This document shows, piece after piece, positions 15,879-25,072 of a stretch of DNA of 64,000 nt. Position 1 is the stretch's first letter; every line of letters starts with the position of its first letter. The stretch is from assembly GCA_031082205.1 (NCBI GenBank), contig JAVHLJ010000001.1, forward strand, positions 110,961-174,960. Reading direction: 5' to 3'. Both the position numbers and the translations under genes were made by a program. The notes beneath the pieces are model-generated. The model was given only the letters and a program-made list of their open reading frames with translations. It searched no databases and was not told the origin of the DNA. The stretch comes from Elusimicrobiales bacterium. GTDB lineage: Bacteria > Elusimicrobiota > Elusimicrobia > Elusimicrobiales > UBA9959.

Positions 15879-17603
15879 ATGAAACTCACAGTGAACGGAA
15901 ACACAGTCGAGGCCCAGGCGGGGGAAACCCTGCTCACCGTGCTGCGGCGCGAGGGGATACACGTGCCGACCCTCTGCCACATGGAGGGCATGGTGCCGTC
16001 CGGCGCCTGCCGCCTCTGCGTGGTGGAGGTGGAGGGCCAGGCCAACCTGGTCACCAGCTGCTCCTTCCCCGCCGCCGACGGGATGAAGATAGTAACCAAC
16101 AGCCCGCGGGTCATAAACGCCCGCAAGACGGTCATAGAGCTGCTGCTGGGCACCCATCCCGACGACTGCCTCTACTGCGCCAAGCAGCCCACCTGCGAGC
16201 TGAGCAGGCTCAGCAGCGACTACGGCGTGCGGACCCGCCGCTTCCCCGCGGAAAAGAAGAGGAAACCTCTGGACGTCTCCAGCCCCTCCATCTCCCGCGA
16301 CCCCGACAAGTGCATACTCTGCGGCAAATGCGTGCGCGTCTGCGAGGAGGTCCAGAGCGTGGCCTGCATCGATTTCGTGAAGCGCGGCTCCGAGTCCTTC
16401 ATAGGCTGCGCCTTCGACTCCAGCCTCAACGTCAGCTCGTGCATCAACTGCGGGCAGTGCATAAACGTCTGCCCTACCGGAGCGCTGACGGAGAAGAACG
16501 ACCTCGATCCCGTCATGGACGCGCTCGCCGACAAGGAGAAGTTCGTCGTGGTCCAGCACGCCCCGTCCATCTCGGTGTCGCTGGCCGAGGAATTCGGACT
16601 GCCCGCGGGCACCGACGTCAACGGCCTGATGACCGCCGCCATGCGCAAGATGGGCTTCAAGGCCGTCTTCGACACCTCGTTCTCGGCGGACCTGACCATC
16701 ATGGAGGAGGCCAGCGAGCTGGCCCACCGCGTCAAGAACGGCGGCGTCCTGCCGATGTTCACCTCCTGCTCGCCGGGCTGGATAAAGTTCATAGAGACCT
16801 TCTACCCCGACATGCTGCCGCACCTGAGCACCTGCAAGAGCCCCCAGCAGATGCTCGGCGCCCTGGTGAAGACCTATTACGCCAAAAAAAAGGGGATAAA
16901 CCCCGGGAAGATATTCAGCGTCTCGGTGATGCCGTGCACCGCCAAGAAGTTCGAGGTGACCCGCCCCGAGATGGGCCGCGGCGGCTTCGCCGACATCGAC
17001 GCGGTGGTCACCACCCGCGAATTCGCGCAGCTGCTGCGCATCTACGGCATCGACCTGCGAACCCTGCAGCCCGGGGAACCGGACCTGCCCTTCGGCGACC
17101 GCAGCAGCGCCGGCAAGCTCTTCGGCGCCAGCGGCGGCGTGATGGAAGCGGCCCTGCGCACCGCCCATTTCCTGCTGACCGGCAAGGAGCTGGGAAACCT
17201 CAAGGTCGAGGCCGTGCGCGGCCAGGCCGGCGTCAAAGAGGCGAAAGTGAAGGTCGGCTCACTGGAGGTCGGCGTGGCCGCCGTGAGCGGCCTGGGCAAC
17301 GCCCGCAAGCTGCTGGAGGAGATCCGCGACGGGCGCAAGGACCTGCACTTCATAGAAGTGATGACCTGCCCCGGCGGCTGCATCAACGGCGGCGGACAGC
17401 CCATAGCCCGCAACAAGGCGGCAGTGATGGAGCGCATGCGCGCCCTCTATAACATCGACGCCTCCGAGAAAATGCGGACGTCGCACGCCAACAAGGCCGT
17501 GCAGCAGCTCTACGGCGAGTTCCTGGGCAAGCCCCTCGGCGAGAAGAGCCACCACCTCCTTCACACGAAGTACGCCAGGCGCAAGGCGGCGGACGTGGCT
17601 TAG
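15879..17603 (+). CDS. hydA: [FeFe] hydrogenase catalytic subunit HydA
   Basis: The 574-residue protein has an N-terminal [2Fe-2S] domain (CHMEG..., SGACRLC, TSC) and a His-ligated [4Fe-4S] site (HPDDCLYC...TC). Two ferredoxin clusters follow (CILCGKCVRVC and CINCGQCINVC), then the H-cluster domain with TSCSPGW, MPCTAKKFE and EVMTCPGGCINGGGQ. The first of these motifs has Ser at the fourth position, where the canonical motif is TSCCPxW. There is no extra C-terminal [2Fe-2S] domain of the Thermotoga kind. It makes or oxidises H2 in the cytoplasm together with HydB and HydC. The start is the ATG after GGGGAAACGCC; a longer frame upstream is inside hydB. Confidence 0.95.
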   Translation: MKLTVNGNTVEAQAGETLLTVLRREGIHVPTLCHMEGMVPSGACRLCVVEVEGQANLVTSCSFPAADGMKIVTNSPRVINARKTVIELLLGTHPDDCLYCAKQPTCELSRLSSDYGVRTRRFPAEKKRKPLDVSSPSISRDPDKCILCGKCVRVCEEVQSVACIDFVKRGSESFIGCAFDSSLNVSSCINCGQCINVCPTGALTEKNDLDPVMDALADKEKFVVVQHAPSISVSLAEEFGLPAGTDVNGLMTAAMRKMGFKAVFDTSFSADLTIMEEASELAHRVKNGGVLPMFTSCSPGWIKFIETFYPDMLPHLSTCKSPQQMLGALVKTYYAKKKGINPGKIFSVSVMPCTAKKFEVTRPEMGRGGFADIDAVVTTREFAQLLRIYGIDLRTLQPGEPDLPFGDRSSAGKLFGASGGVMEAALRTAHFLLTGKELGNLKVEAVRGQAGVKEAKVKVGSLEVGVAAVSGLGNARKLLEEIRDGRKDLHFIEVMTCPGGCINGGGQPIARNKAAVMERMRALYNIDASEKMRTSHANKAVQQLYGEFLGKPLGEKSHHLLHTKYARRKAADVA

Positions 17604-17640
17604 GCTCGGGACGGCCCGCGGCGCGGTATCAGGCAACGCT

Positions 17641-19671
17641 ATGACCTTCGACGATGAACCGCTGGTAAGGACGATAAAAGAACGCTGCAAGGCGTGCTAT
17701 ACCTGCGTGCGCGGGTGCCCCGCCAAGGCCATACGGATCTCCGGCGGGCAGGCCGAGGTCATAAAAGAGCGCTGCATAGGCTGCGCCAACTGCGTCCTGA
17801 TGTGCAGCCGCGGCGCCAAGGAGACCAGGGAGTCCCTGGAAGCGGTGAAGGCCCTCCTGCGCGGCGGCGCCCCGGTGGCGGCCGCCGTGGCCCCCAGCTT
17901 CCCGGTGGAGTTCGGCGGCATGGACCCGACGCGCTTCGCGGGCATACTGAAGGCGATGGGCTTCAAATACGTCTGCGAGGTCGCCTTCGGCGCGGACATG
18001 GTCTCGCTGCAGTACCGCAAGCTTCTCAACGAGAACCCCGGCAAGAAGTTCATCAGCACGGCCTGCCCCGCCGTGGTCTCCTTCGTGGAGAAATACCACC
18101 CGGCCCTGGTGCCCTCCCTCGCCCCCATAGTCTCGCCCATGGGGGCCGAGGCCCGCATAATAAAGGCGATGTACGGCCCGGAGGTCAAAGTCGTCTTCAT
18201 CGGCCCCTGCGTGGCCAAGAAGGGAGAAGCCCTCCGCGCCCCGGAGATAGAGGAGTCCATAACCTTCGTCGAACTGCGCGCCCTGCGCAAGGACCTGGGC
18301 CTGGACATCAGCGCCGTGCTCGACGCGCACTTCGACCCGCCGCACCCCGCCAAGGGCGTGCTTTACCCGATGGGCGGGGGACTGCTCGACTCCGCCGAGC
18401 TGCAGGACGACCTCCTGAGCGGCCGCTTCCTCTCGGCGGAGGGCCTGGAGAATTTTCCCGCTGTCCTCAAGAACATGGAGCACGGGGACATAGACGCGGA
18501 TTTCCTGGACCTCCTCTGCTGCGACGGCTGCATCATGGGCCCCGGCATCAGCGCCAAGACCTCCAAGCACGCCCGCGAAGCCGCCCTGCGACGCTACGCC
18601 CGCAAGAGCTATTTCACCGTAAAAATAAACGATTGGGAGGATAATGTCCGCCGCTTCCGCGGCCTGGACTACTCCGCCTCCTTCGCGCCCGAGGACCGGC
18701 GCATGAAGCTGCCCACTTCGGAGGAGCTCAGGGACGTGCTGTCGAAGATGGGCAAGACCAGGCCCGAGGACGAGCTCAACTGCGGCGCCTGCGGCTATCC
18801 CACCTGCGCCGAGCACGCCGTGGCGATCATACGCGGCATCGCCGAGAGCGAGATGTGCCTCCCCTATACCATAGACCGCCTCAAGGCCACCGCCGACGAG
18901 CTCACGGTGAGCTACAACCAGCTCGGCAAGACCCGCCAGGCGCTGATGCAGAGCGAGAAGCTGGCCAGCATGGGACAGCTCGCCGCCGGAGTGGCGCACG
19001 AGCTCAACAACCCGCTCGGCGTGGTACTGCTCTACTCCCACCTGCTGGCCGAACAGTGCGAAAAGGGCTCCCGCACCTACGCGGACGCCCGGATGATCAC
19101 GGAGCAGGCGGACCGCTGCAAGAAGATAGTGGGCGGGCTGCTCAACTTCGCCCGCAAGAACAAGCCCTTCTTCCGGCAGACCGACCTGGCCAGGCTGGTG
19201 GAGAACTATTTCAGGAGCGCCCAGCTGCCCCCGGGAGTGAAGCTTGAGTGGTCCGCCTCCCCCGACGAGCTGCAGGCCGAGATGGACCCCGACCAGATCA
19301 TACAGGTCCTGACCAACCTGGTAACCAACGCCCTGGAGGCGATGTCCGGCTCGGGCACGCTCACGGTCCGCGCCTTCCGCGAGGGCGCCGACGTCTGCTT
19401 CTCCGTGGCGGACACCGGCTGCGGGATAAAGCCGGAGAACTTCAGGAAGGTCTTCGAGCCTTTTTTCACGACCAAGCAGATAGGCAAGGGTACCGGACTG
19501 GGCCTGGCCGTCAGCTACGGGATCATAAAGGTCCACCGCGGCAACATCGCGGTGGAGAGCAACTCGGACCCCGCGAAAGGCCCTACGGGGACCGTTTTCA
19601 AGGTTAAGCTGCCCACGGTGGCAAGGGAAGCCGGCGCGGTGAAGGTGAAGCCCGACGCGGCAAAAAAATAA
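17641..19671 (+). CDS. Sensory [FeFe] hydrogenase fused to a histidine kinase
   Basis: The 676-residue fusion starts with two [4Fe-4S] ferredoxin motifs ([11 protein letters not shown] at about 16-26 and [11 protein letters not shown]). An H-cluster-type domain follows, with TAC142[10 protein letters not shown] and C293CDGC297. Next comes a small FeS domain ([10 protein letters not shown]...C, about 377-410), then HisKA with H453 in [10 protein letters not shown], then a catalytic ATPase domain ([24 protein letters not shown]). The proton-shuttle Cys of catalytic enzymes is Ala141, as in sensory HydS-type proteins, so this is probably an H2 sensor and not a producer. It resembles the kinase-linked sensory class (group C type). 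Two signalling genes follow directly. Confidence 0.9.
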   Translation: MTFDDEPLVRTIKERCKACYTCVRGCPAKAIRISGGQAEVIKERCIGCANCVLMCSRGAKETRESLEAVKALLRGGAPVAAAVAPSFPVEFGGMDPTRFAGILKAMGFKYVCEVAFGADMVSLQYRKLLNENPGKKFISTACPAVVSFVEKYHPALVPSLAPIVSPMGAEARIIKAMYGPEVKVVFIGPCVAKKGEALRAPEIEESITFVELRALRKDLGLDISAVLDAHFDPPHPAKGVLYPMGGGLLDSAELQDDLLSGRFLSAEGLENFPAVLKNMEHGDIDADFLDLLCCDGCIMGPGISAKTSKHAREAALRRYARKSYFTVKINDWEDNVRRFRGLDYSASFAPEDRRMKLPTSEELRDVLSKMGKTRPEDELNCGACGYPTCAEHAVAIIRGIAESEMCLPYTIDRLKATADELTVSYNQLGKTRQALMQSEKLASMGQLAAGVAHELNNPLGVVLLYSHLLAEQCEKGSRTYADARMITEQADRCKKIVGGLLNFARKNKPFFRQTDLARLVENYFRSAQLPPGVKLEWSASPDELQAEMDPDQIIQVLTNLVTNALEAMSGSGTLTVRAFREGADVCFSVADTGCGIKPENFRKVFEPFFTTKQIGKGTGLGLAVSYGIIKVHRGNIAVESNSDPAKGPTGTVFKVKLPTVAREAGAVKVKPDAAKK

Positions 19672-19691
19672 GGGAAGGACAGGAGAAAGCC

Positions 19692-20102
19692 ATGACCAGC
19701 AAAGCCAGGATGAAGATACTCGTCGTAGAGGACGACCCCGACATGATGGAGCAGATGCGGATCTACCTGGAGAGCGAGGGATACGAGGTGGTTGCCGCCT
19801 CCAACCAGAAGGAAGCGGAACCCCTCATCCGCCCCGGCGCCTTCGGCGCGGCGGTGCTCGACCTGATGATGGAGAACCCCGATTCCGGCTTCGTCCTGAG
19901 CCACAGGATAAAGAAGATGGACGCGCGCATCCCCGTCATCATCGTGACCTCCGTCACCCGGGAGACCGGCTTCTACTTCGACAAGGCCCGCGACCCGAAG
20001 GACTGGATAAAGGCCGACGCCATCATACACAAGGAACTGCGCTTCGAGCAGCTCAAGGGTGAACTCAGGCGCCTGACCGGGGCGGGGGAAGGTCATGAGT
20101 GA
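19692..20102 (+). CDS. Single-domain response regulator, hydrogenase operon
   Basis: The 136-residue receiver has acidic residues E13, D14 and D15 and the phospho-acceptor D57 in VLDLMMENPDSGF, a loop variant shared with the receiver at 12374. The conserved Lys sits in IHKELRF. It lacks an output domain. Its position 20 bp after the hydrogenase-kinase and 8 bp overlap with the next receiver-kinase suggests that it carries phosphate between the two. A GGACAGGAGAAAG ribosome-binding region precedes the ATG. Confidence 0.9.
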   Translation: MTSKARMKILVVEDDPDMMEQMRIYLESEGYEVVAASNQKEAEPLIRPGAFGAAVLDLMMENPDSGFVLSHRIKKMDARIPVIIVTSVTRETGFYFDKARDPKDWIKADAIIHKELRFEQLKGELRRLTGAGEGHE

Positions 20103-21276
20103 CCCCGAGCCCCTGCACCTGCTCGACGTCCTGATCGTCGACGACGAGGCCGGCATGCGCGCGGGAGCCGAGCGCTCGCTGGAGGGCTTCACCGTGGCGC
20201 TGCCGGACTTCGGGGAGACCGTCGCCTTCTCGGTGCGCTCGGCCTCCACCGGCGCGGAGGCGCTGGAGGAGCTGGGTGCCCGCACGCCCGACATCGTCCT
20301 GCTGGACTACAAGCTGCCCGACATGACCGGCATAGACGTGCTGGCCGCCGCCCCGGGCGCGGCGGATTTCCTGACGATAATGATAACGGCCTTCGCATCT
20401 CTGGAAGTGGCCGTCACTGCCACCAAGCGCGGCGCCTTCGATTTCCTGGCCAAGCCCTTCACGCCCGAGGAACTGCGGGCGACGGTGACCAAGGCCGCGC
20501 GCAGCATCTACCTTCAGCGCAAGGCCCGCAGGCTGGAGGAGGAGAAGCGGCAGGTGCGCTTCGAATTCATCCGCGTGCTGGCGCACGAACTGAAATCCCC
20601 GTTGGCCGCCGTCGAAGGCTACATGCACCTGATGAAGGAACGCATGAAGGGCCCCGAACTGCAGGCTTACGACCAGATGATAGAGCGCAGCGTGACCCGC
20701 ATAGGCGGCATGCGCAAGCTGGTAATGGACCTCCTCGACCTCACCCGGCTGGAATCCGGCCGGAAGAAGCGGGCGATAGAGACTGTTGACCTGGCCCGCT
20801 CCGCGGCGCTGGCGGCCGACGCGGTGGCGGAGATGGCGGCCGCCAGGAAGGTCGAGGTAAAAGTGGACTCGCCCGCCTCCCTGCCTCTCCGGGCCGACCC
20901 CGGAGAGATAGACATGATCTTCTCCAACCTCCTCACCAACGCCGTCAAGTACAACAAGGAGGGCGGGCGCGCGGTGCTGGAACTGCGGCCGGCCGGTTCC
21001 GGGACCGTTTCGGTGCGCTGCTCCGACACCGGCATAGGCATGACGGAGGAGGAGCTGGCGAAACTTTTCGGGGAGTTCGTGCGGATGAAGAACGAGCACA
21101 CCCGCGGCATAGACGGCAGCGGGCTGGGCCTGTCGATACTCAGGAAAGTGGCGGCGCTTTACGGGGGGGAAGTCAGGGCGAGTTCCAGGTACGGGGAGGG
21201 TTCGTCCTTCGAGCTCACGCTCAGGGACGCCGAAATACCGGCGCCGGAGGCCGATACGGCGCTCAAGGGCGCCTAG
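20095..21276 (+). CDS. Receiver-histidine kinase (REC-HisKA-HATPase)
   Basis: The 393-residue soluble protein begins with a receiver domain (D71 in VLLDYKLPD, Thr in MITAF, Lys in LAKPFTPEE). A helical linker leads to HisKA with H164 in LAHELKSPLAAVEGY and an ATPase domain (NLLTNAVKYN, DTGIGM, GLGLSIL). The receiver-first order means that phosphorylation of the receiver may control kinase activity. It has no membrane segment and no DNA-binding output. It overlaps the receiver gene at 19692 by 8 bp and lies 19 bp before hydG. It is the last signalling gene of the hydrogen block; its partners are inferred from position. Confidence 0.9.
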   Translation: MSDPEPLHLLDVLIVDDEAGMRAGAERSLEGFTVALPDFGETVAFSVRSASTGAEALEELGARTPDIVLLDYKLPDMTGIDVLAAAPGAADFLTIMITAFASLEVAVTATKRGAFDFLAKPFTPEELRATVTKAARSIYLQRKARRLEEEKRQVRFEFIRVLAHELKSPLAAVEGYMHLMKERMKGPELQAYDQMIERSVTRIGGMRKLVMDLLDLTRLESGRKKRAIETVDLARSAALAADAVAEMAAARKVEVKVDSPASLPLRADPGEIDMIFSNLLTNAVKYNKEGGRAVLELRPAGSGTVSVRCSDTGIGMTEEELAKLFGEFVRMKNEHTRGIDGSGLGLSILRKVAALYGGEVRASSRYGEGSSFELTLRDAEIPAPEADTALKGA

Positions 21277-21295
21277 CGCCCTTACTGGAGGCAGC

Positions 21296-22777
21296 ATGGG
21301 ACCCTTGACGGTCAACGCAGATTCCTACGCCGGCTGGCTCGATAAGAAGGGAGAGGACTTCATCGACGACGCGGCGCTCAGGGCCGCGCTCTCCGCCCCG
21401 GCGCCCGCCGCGGCGCGCGTCAGGGAGATACTCGCCCGCTCGCTGGAGGTCTCCGAGGCCCTTCCGCCGGAGGATACCGCCGCGCTGCTGGCCGTAGAGG
21501 ACCCCGGCCTGCTGGAAGAGATCTTCCAGGCGGCCCGCGCCGTCAAGCGGAAGGTCTACGACAACCGCGTGGTCACCTTCGCCCCGCTCTACGCCGCCAA
21601 TTACTGCGTAAACAACTGCCTCTACTGCGGATTCCGCACCGGCAACCGCCGGGCCGCGCGCCGCATGCTCTCCCTCGGCGAGATAAAGGCCGAGGCCGAG
21701 GCGCTGGCCGGCCGCATAGGCCACAAGCGGCTCATCTTCGTGACGGGCGAGCACCCGTCCACCGGCGCGGATTACGTAGCGGAGGCCCTGCGGACGATCT
21801 ATTCCGTCAAGGTCCCGACGCGGCGCGGCTTCGGCCAGATACGCCGCGTCAACGTGAACGCGGCGCCGATGAACGTGCCCGACCTGCGCAAGCTCAAGGA
21901 GGCCGGGATCGGCACCTACCAGGTCTTCCAGGAGACCTACGACAGGGAACTCTACTCGAGGCTGCACCCGGGCGACACGCCGAAGGCCGATTACCGCTGG
22001 CGGCTCTACGTAATGCACCGCGCGTTCGAGGCGGGCATTGACGACGTGGCGCTGGGCGCCCTGTTCGGCCTTAACCCGGACTGGAAATTCGAGGTGATGG
22101 GCCTGGCCGCGCACGCCCGCGAGCTGGAGGCCAGGTTCGGCATCGGCCCCCATACGATATCCTTCCCGCGGCTGGAGAGCGCCGACGGGACCAGCCTTCC
22201 GGCCGACAGCGCCCGCAATGTCTCCGACGCGGATTTCCGCCGGCTGGTAGCCGTGCTGCGCCTCAGCGTGCCCTACGCCGGAATGATAGTCACGGCCCGC
22301 GAGCGCCCGGAGATCATCCGGTCGGTCATACCGATGTGCACCCAGCGGGACGCGAGCACAAGGATAGGCATAGGCGCCTATTCGGAGCGCTACGGCGCCC
22401 AGGAAGCCGAAAGACAGCAGTTCATCCTCGGCGACACCCGTTCTTTGGACGAAGTGATAGGAGAGCTCGCGGACATGGGCCATATCACCAGCTTCTGCAC
22501 CTCGGGCTACCGCTGCGGGCGCACGGGCGACCATATCATGAAGCTGCTCAAGAGCGGGCACGAGAGCCGATTCTGCAAGCTCAACGCGGTGCTGACCTTC
22601 CGCGAATGGCTGGACGATTTCGCCTCGGACGCGACCAAGGCGAAAGGAGAGGCGCTGATAGCACGGGAGATAGCCGAGATAAAGGCGCGCTCGGCCCACT
22701 TCCCGCCGGAGACCGTGAAGCTCCTCGAGTCCTATTACTCGCGCATCGGCTCCGGAGAGAGGGACCTATGCTTCTGA
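21296..22777 (+). CDS. hydG: [FeFe] hydrogenase maturase HydG (radical SAM tyrosine lyase)
   Basis: HydG cleaves tyrosine to supply CO and CN- for the H-cluster. The 493-residue protein has the radical SAM cluster motif C104VNNC108LYC111 and the ThiH-like barrel. The C-terminal auxiliary-cluster region reads SFCTSGYRCGRTG and then RFCKLNAVLTF. In the usual CX2C...X22C motif the second Cys is replaced by Gly here, with a new Cys three residues on. The gene follows the receiver-kinase by 19 bp with GGAGG before the ATG, and hydE follows. Length is normal. Confidence 0.95.
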   Translation: MGPLTVNADSYAGWLDKKGEDFIDDAALRAALSAPAPAAARVREILARSLEVSEALPPEDTAALLAVEDPGLLEEIFQAARAVKRKVYDNRVVTFAPLYAANYCVNNCLYCGFRTGNRRAARRMLSLGEIKAEAEALAGRIGHKRLIFVTGEHPSTGADYVAEALRTIYSVKVPTRRGFGQIRRVNVNAAPMNVPDLRKLKEAGIGTYQVFQETYDRELYSRLHPGDTPKADYRWRLYVMHRAFEAGIDDVALGALFGLNPDWKFEVMGLAAHARELEARFGIGPHTISFPRLESADGTSLPADSARNVSDADFRRLVAVLRLSVPYAGMIVTARERPEIIRSVIPMCTQRDASTRIGIGAYSERYGAQEAERQQFILGDTRSLDEVIGELADMGHITSFCTSGYRCGRTGDHIMKLLKSGHESRFCKLNAVLTFREWLDDFASDATKAKGEALIAREIAEIKARSAHFPPETVKLLESYYSRIGSGERDLCF

Positions 22778-22832
22778 GCGAACGTCCCCGCGCCGCCACC
22801 CCCATTGTTTCCCGATGGGCGCGGGGGGGATC

Positions 22833-23828
22833 ATGAAGAAGAAAGAGATACTCTATTGGCTGGACCCGGACCGCGACCCGGCGCCGCTCTTCGACATGGC
22901 CGACAAGGTCAGGCGCGAGGCCGTCGGCGACGGCGTGCACCTGCGCGGCCTCATAGAGTTCTCCAATATCTGCCGCCGCCGCTGCTACTATTGCGGCATC
23001 CGCGCCGGCAGCCCCGGGGTCAGGCGCTACCGCCTCTCCGCCGAAGAGATACTCGCCTGCGCCCGCACGGCGGCTCGTCTCGGCTACGGGACGGTGGTGA
23101 TGCAGAGCGGGGAGGACCCCGCCTGGGGGCCGGCCGCCCTCATCCCCGTGATCGAGGCGATAAAAAAGGAGACCGGGCTGGCGGTGACCCTTTCCGTCGG
23201 AGAACATTCTAAAGAGGATTACCGGGCGCTGCGGTCTGCCGGCGCCGACCGGTTCCTGCTGCGCTTCGAGACCTCCGACCGGCGGTTGTTCTCCCTTCTA
23301 AAGCCCGATTCCGACTACGATAACAGGTTCCGCTGCCTCGCCTGGCTGAAAGAAGCGGGCTTTCAGGTCGGCTCCGGCGTCATGGCCGGCCTGCCGGGCC
23401 AGACCCGGGAGAGCATGGCCGACGACATACTCCTGTTCAAAGAACTGGACCTCGACATGGTCGGCATAGGGCCTTTCATCGCCAGCCCGGACACGCCGAT
23501 GGCCGGCGCGGAATGCGGCACGCTGGACGCGGCGCTGAGGATGGTGGCGCTGACGCGTGCGGTCACGCGCGACGCGCATATCCCGGCTACCACGGCGATG
23601 GGCAGCGTCGACCCGCTGGGCCGCCAGAAGGCGCTGCGCTGCGGCGCCAATGTGCTCATGCCCAACATAAGCCCTACCGAGCACAGGCCGGATTACAGGC
23701 TGTACCCGGGCAAGATATGCACCGACGAGGCGCCGGAGAGGTGCGCCGCCTGCGTGGAATCCATGCTGGCCGGCCTGGGCCGCCGCAGGGCCGAAGGCCA
23801 GGGCCACAGCCTGAAGGGGGGGAAATGA
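22833..23828 (+). CDS. hydE: [FeFe] hydrogenase maturase HydE (radical SAM)
   Basis: HydE is the radical SAM enzyme that helps build the dithiomethylamine-bridged di-iron precursor. The 331-residue protein shows the cluster motif CRRRCYYCG and the conserved LRFETSD region. A C-terminal Cys pair (RCAAC) may hold a second cluster. An ATG 18 bp further upstream is also possible, but GGGGGGGA just ahead of this ATG favours the shorter start. The stop overlaps the hydF start (ATGA). Confidence 0.94.
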   Translation: MKKKEILYWLDPDRDPAPLFDMADKVRREAVGDGVHLRGLIEFSNICRRRCYYCGIRAGSPGVRRYRLSAEEILACARTAARLGYGTVVMQSGEDPAWGPAALIPVIEAIKKETGLAVTLSVGEHSKEDYRALRSAGADRFLLRFETSDRRLFSLLKPDSDYDNRFRCLAWLKEAGFQVGSGVMAGLPGQTRESMADDILLFKELDLDMVGIGPFIASPDTPMAGAECGTLDAALRMVALTRAVTRDAHIPATTAMGSVDPLGRQKALRCGANVLMPNISPTEHRPDYRLYPGKICTDEAPERCAACVESMLAGLGRRRAEGQGHSLKGGK

Positions 23829-25072
23829 GGTCCGCTCCCAAGTCGCTGCGGCTGCAGATAGCCATATTCGGCCGGACGAACGTCGGGAAGTCCAGCGTCC
23901 TCAACATGATCGCGGGCCAGGACGTGGCGATAACCTCGCCGGTGCCCGGCACCACCACCGACGTGGTCGAGAAGAGCATGGAGCTGCTACCCGTCGGTCC
24001 CGTGGTCTTCCTCGACACGGCCGGCCTCGACGATTCGGGCGCGCTGGGGGCCCTGCGCACGGAGCGGGCCCGCCGCGTCTTCGACCGGGCCGACGTCATA
24101 CTTCTCGTCACGGAGCCTTCGTCCTGGGGCGAATGGGAGGAAGGGGTCCTAGAGGCGGCCGCCGGAAAAAAAACGCCGCTTATCGTCCTGGTGAACAAGA
24201 CGGACCTGGGCCCGCCTTCGGGAGCTCTCGCGGCGGCCCTGCGGGAAAAAAGCCTGGACCATTTGCTCTGCGCGGCGACCGACAAGGGCCGGCGGGAGGC
24301 GGCGGTCTCGGCGATAAAGGAACGCCTGCTCCGCATCGCCGCTCCGCCTTCCGGCGCGCCCTCGTCCATAATCGGGGACCTGGTACGCCCCGGCGAGACC
24401 GCCGTCCTGATCATACCGATAGACAAAGAAGCGCCCAAGGGGAGGATCATACTGCCGCAGGTGCAGGTCATGCGCGACCTGCTGGACCACGGGGCGCTGC
24501 CGGTGGCCTGCCGCGAAACCGAGTATGAAAAGGCCCTGGCCTCGCTGGGCTCCCCGCCGGCTTTGGTCGTATGCGACTCGCAGGTGGTCGACCTGATGGT
24601 CCGGCTAACCCCGCCTGAAGTTCCCTGCACCACCTTCTCCATACTTTTCGCCAGGTTCAAGGGGGACCTGGCCGCCTACGCCGCCGGGGCGGCCGCCATA
24701 AAGCGCCTGCGGCCCGGCGACAGGGTGGCGGTGCTCGAGGCCTGCAGCCACCACGCCATAGAAGACGACATAGGCAGGGTCAAGCTGCCGCGCTGGCTTA
24801 AGGAAAAAGCGGGGGGAGAACTGCGGATAGACACTTTCGCGGGGCGCGACCTGCCCGACTCCCCGTCGGAATACAGGCTCCTGGTTCAGTGCGGCGGCTG
24901 CATGCTGGGACGGACGGAGATACTGGCCCGTATGGGAAAAGCGGCGGCCGCCGGCGTGCCTATAACCAATTACGGCGCGGCGATATCGGAATGCAGGGGC
25001 GTGCTCGAAAGAGTGCTGTCGCCGTTCCCGGAGGCGCTCTACGCCTACCGGAAGGCCGTCAGCGGGACCTGA
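23825..25072 (+). CDS. hydF: [FeFe] hydrogenase maturase HydF (GTPase and scaffold)
   Basis: HydF is the GTPase on which the di-iron subcluster is assembled before transfer to HydA. The 415-residue protein has G1 GRTNVGKSS, G2 TTTD, G3 DTAG and G4 NKTD. The C-terminal iron-sulfur motif is a Cys-x-His (ACSHH) and a later CGGC. The longer open frame upstream lies inside hydE, so I use the ATG that overlaps the hydE stop (ATGA). The 3' end overlaps the convergent exported-protein gene by 14 bp. It closes the hydrogen block, and no terminator is visible after it. Confidence 0.95.
   Translation: MRSAPKSLRLQIAIFGRTNVGKSSVLNMIAGQDVAITSPVPGTTTDVVEKSMELLPVGPVVFLDTAGLDDSGALGALRTERARRVFDRADVILLVTEPSSWGEWEEGVLEAAAGKKTPLIVLVNKTDLGPPSGALAAALREKSLDHLLCAATDKGRREAAVSAIKERLLRIAAPPSGAPSSIIGDLVRPGETAVLIIPIDKEAPKGRIILPQVQVMRDLLDHGALPVACRETEYEKALASLGSPPALVVCDSQVVDLMVRLTPPEVPCTTFSILFARFKGDLAAYAAGAAAIKRLRPGDRVAVLEACSHHAIEDDIGRVKLPRWLKEKAGGELRIDTFAGRDLPDSPSEYRLLVQCGGCMLGRTEILARMGKAAAAGVPITNYGAAISECRGVLERVLSPFPEALYAYRKAVSGT

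Noticed and set aside
17629..19536. Minus-strand open frame of about 635 codons opposite the hydrogenase-kinase
   Set aside because: No domain signature; the plus strand encodes ferredoxin, H-cluster and kinase motifs across the whole length.
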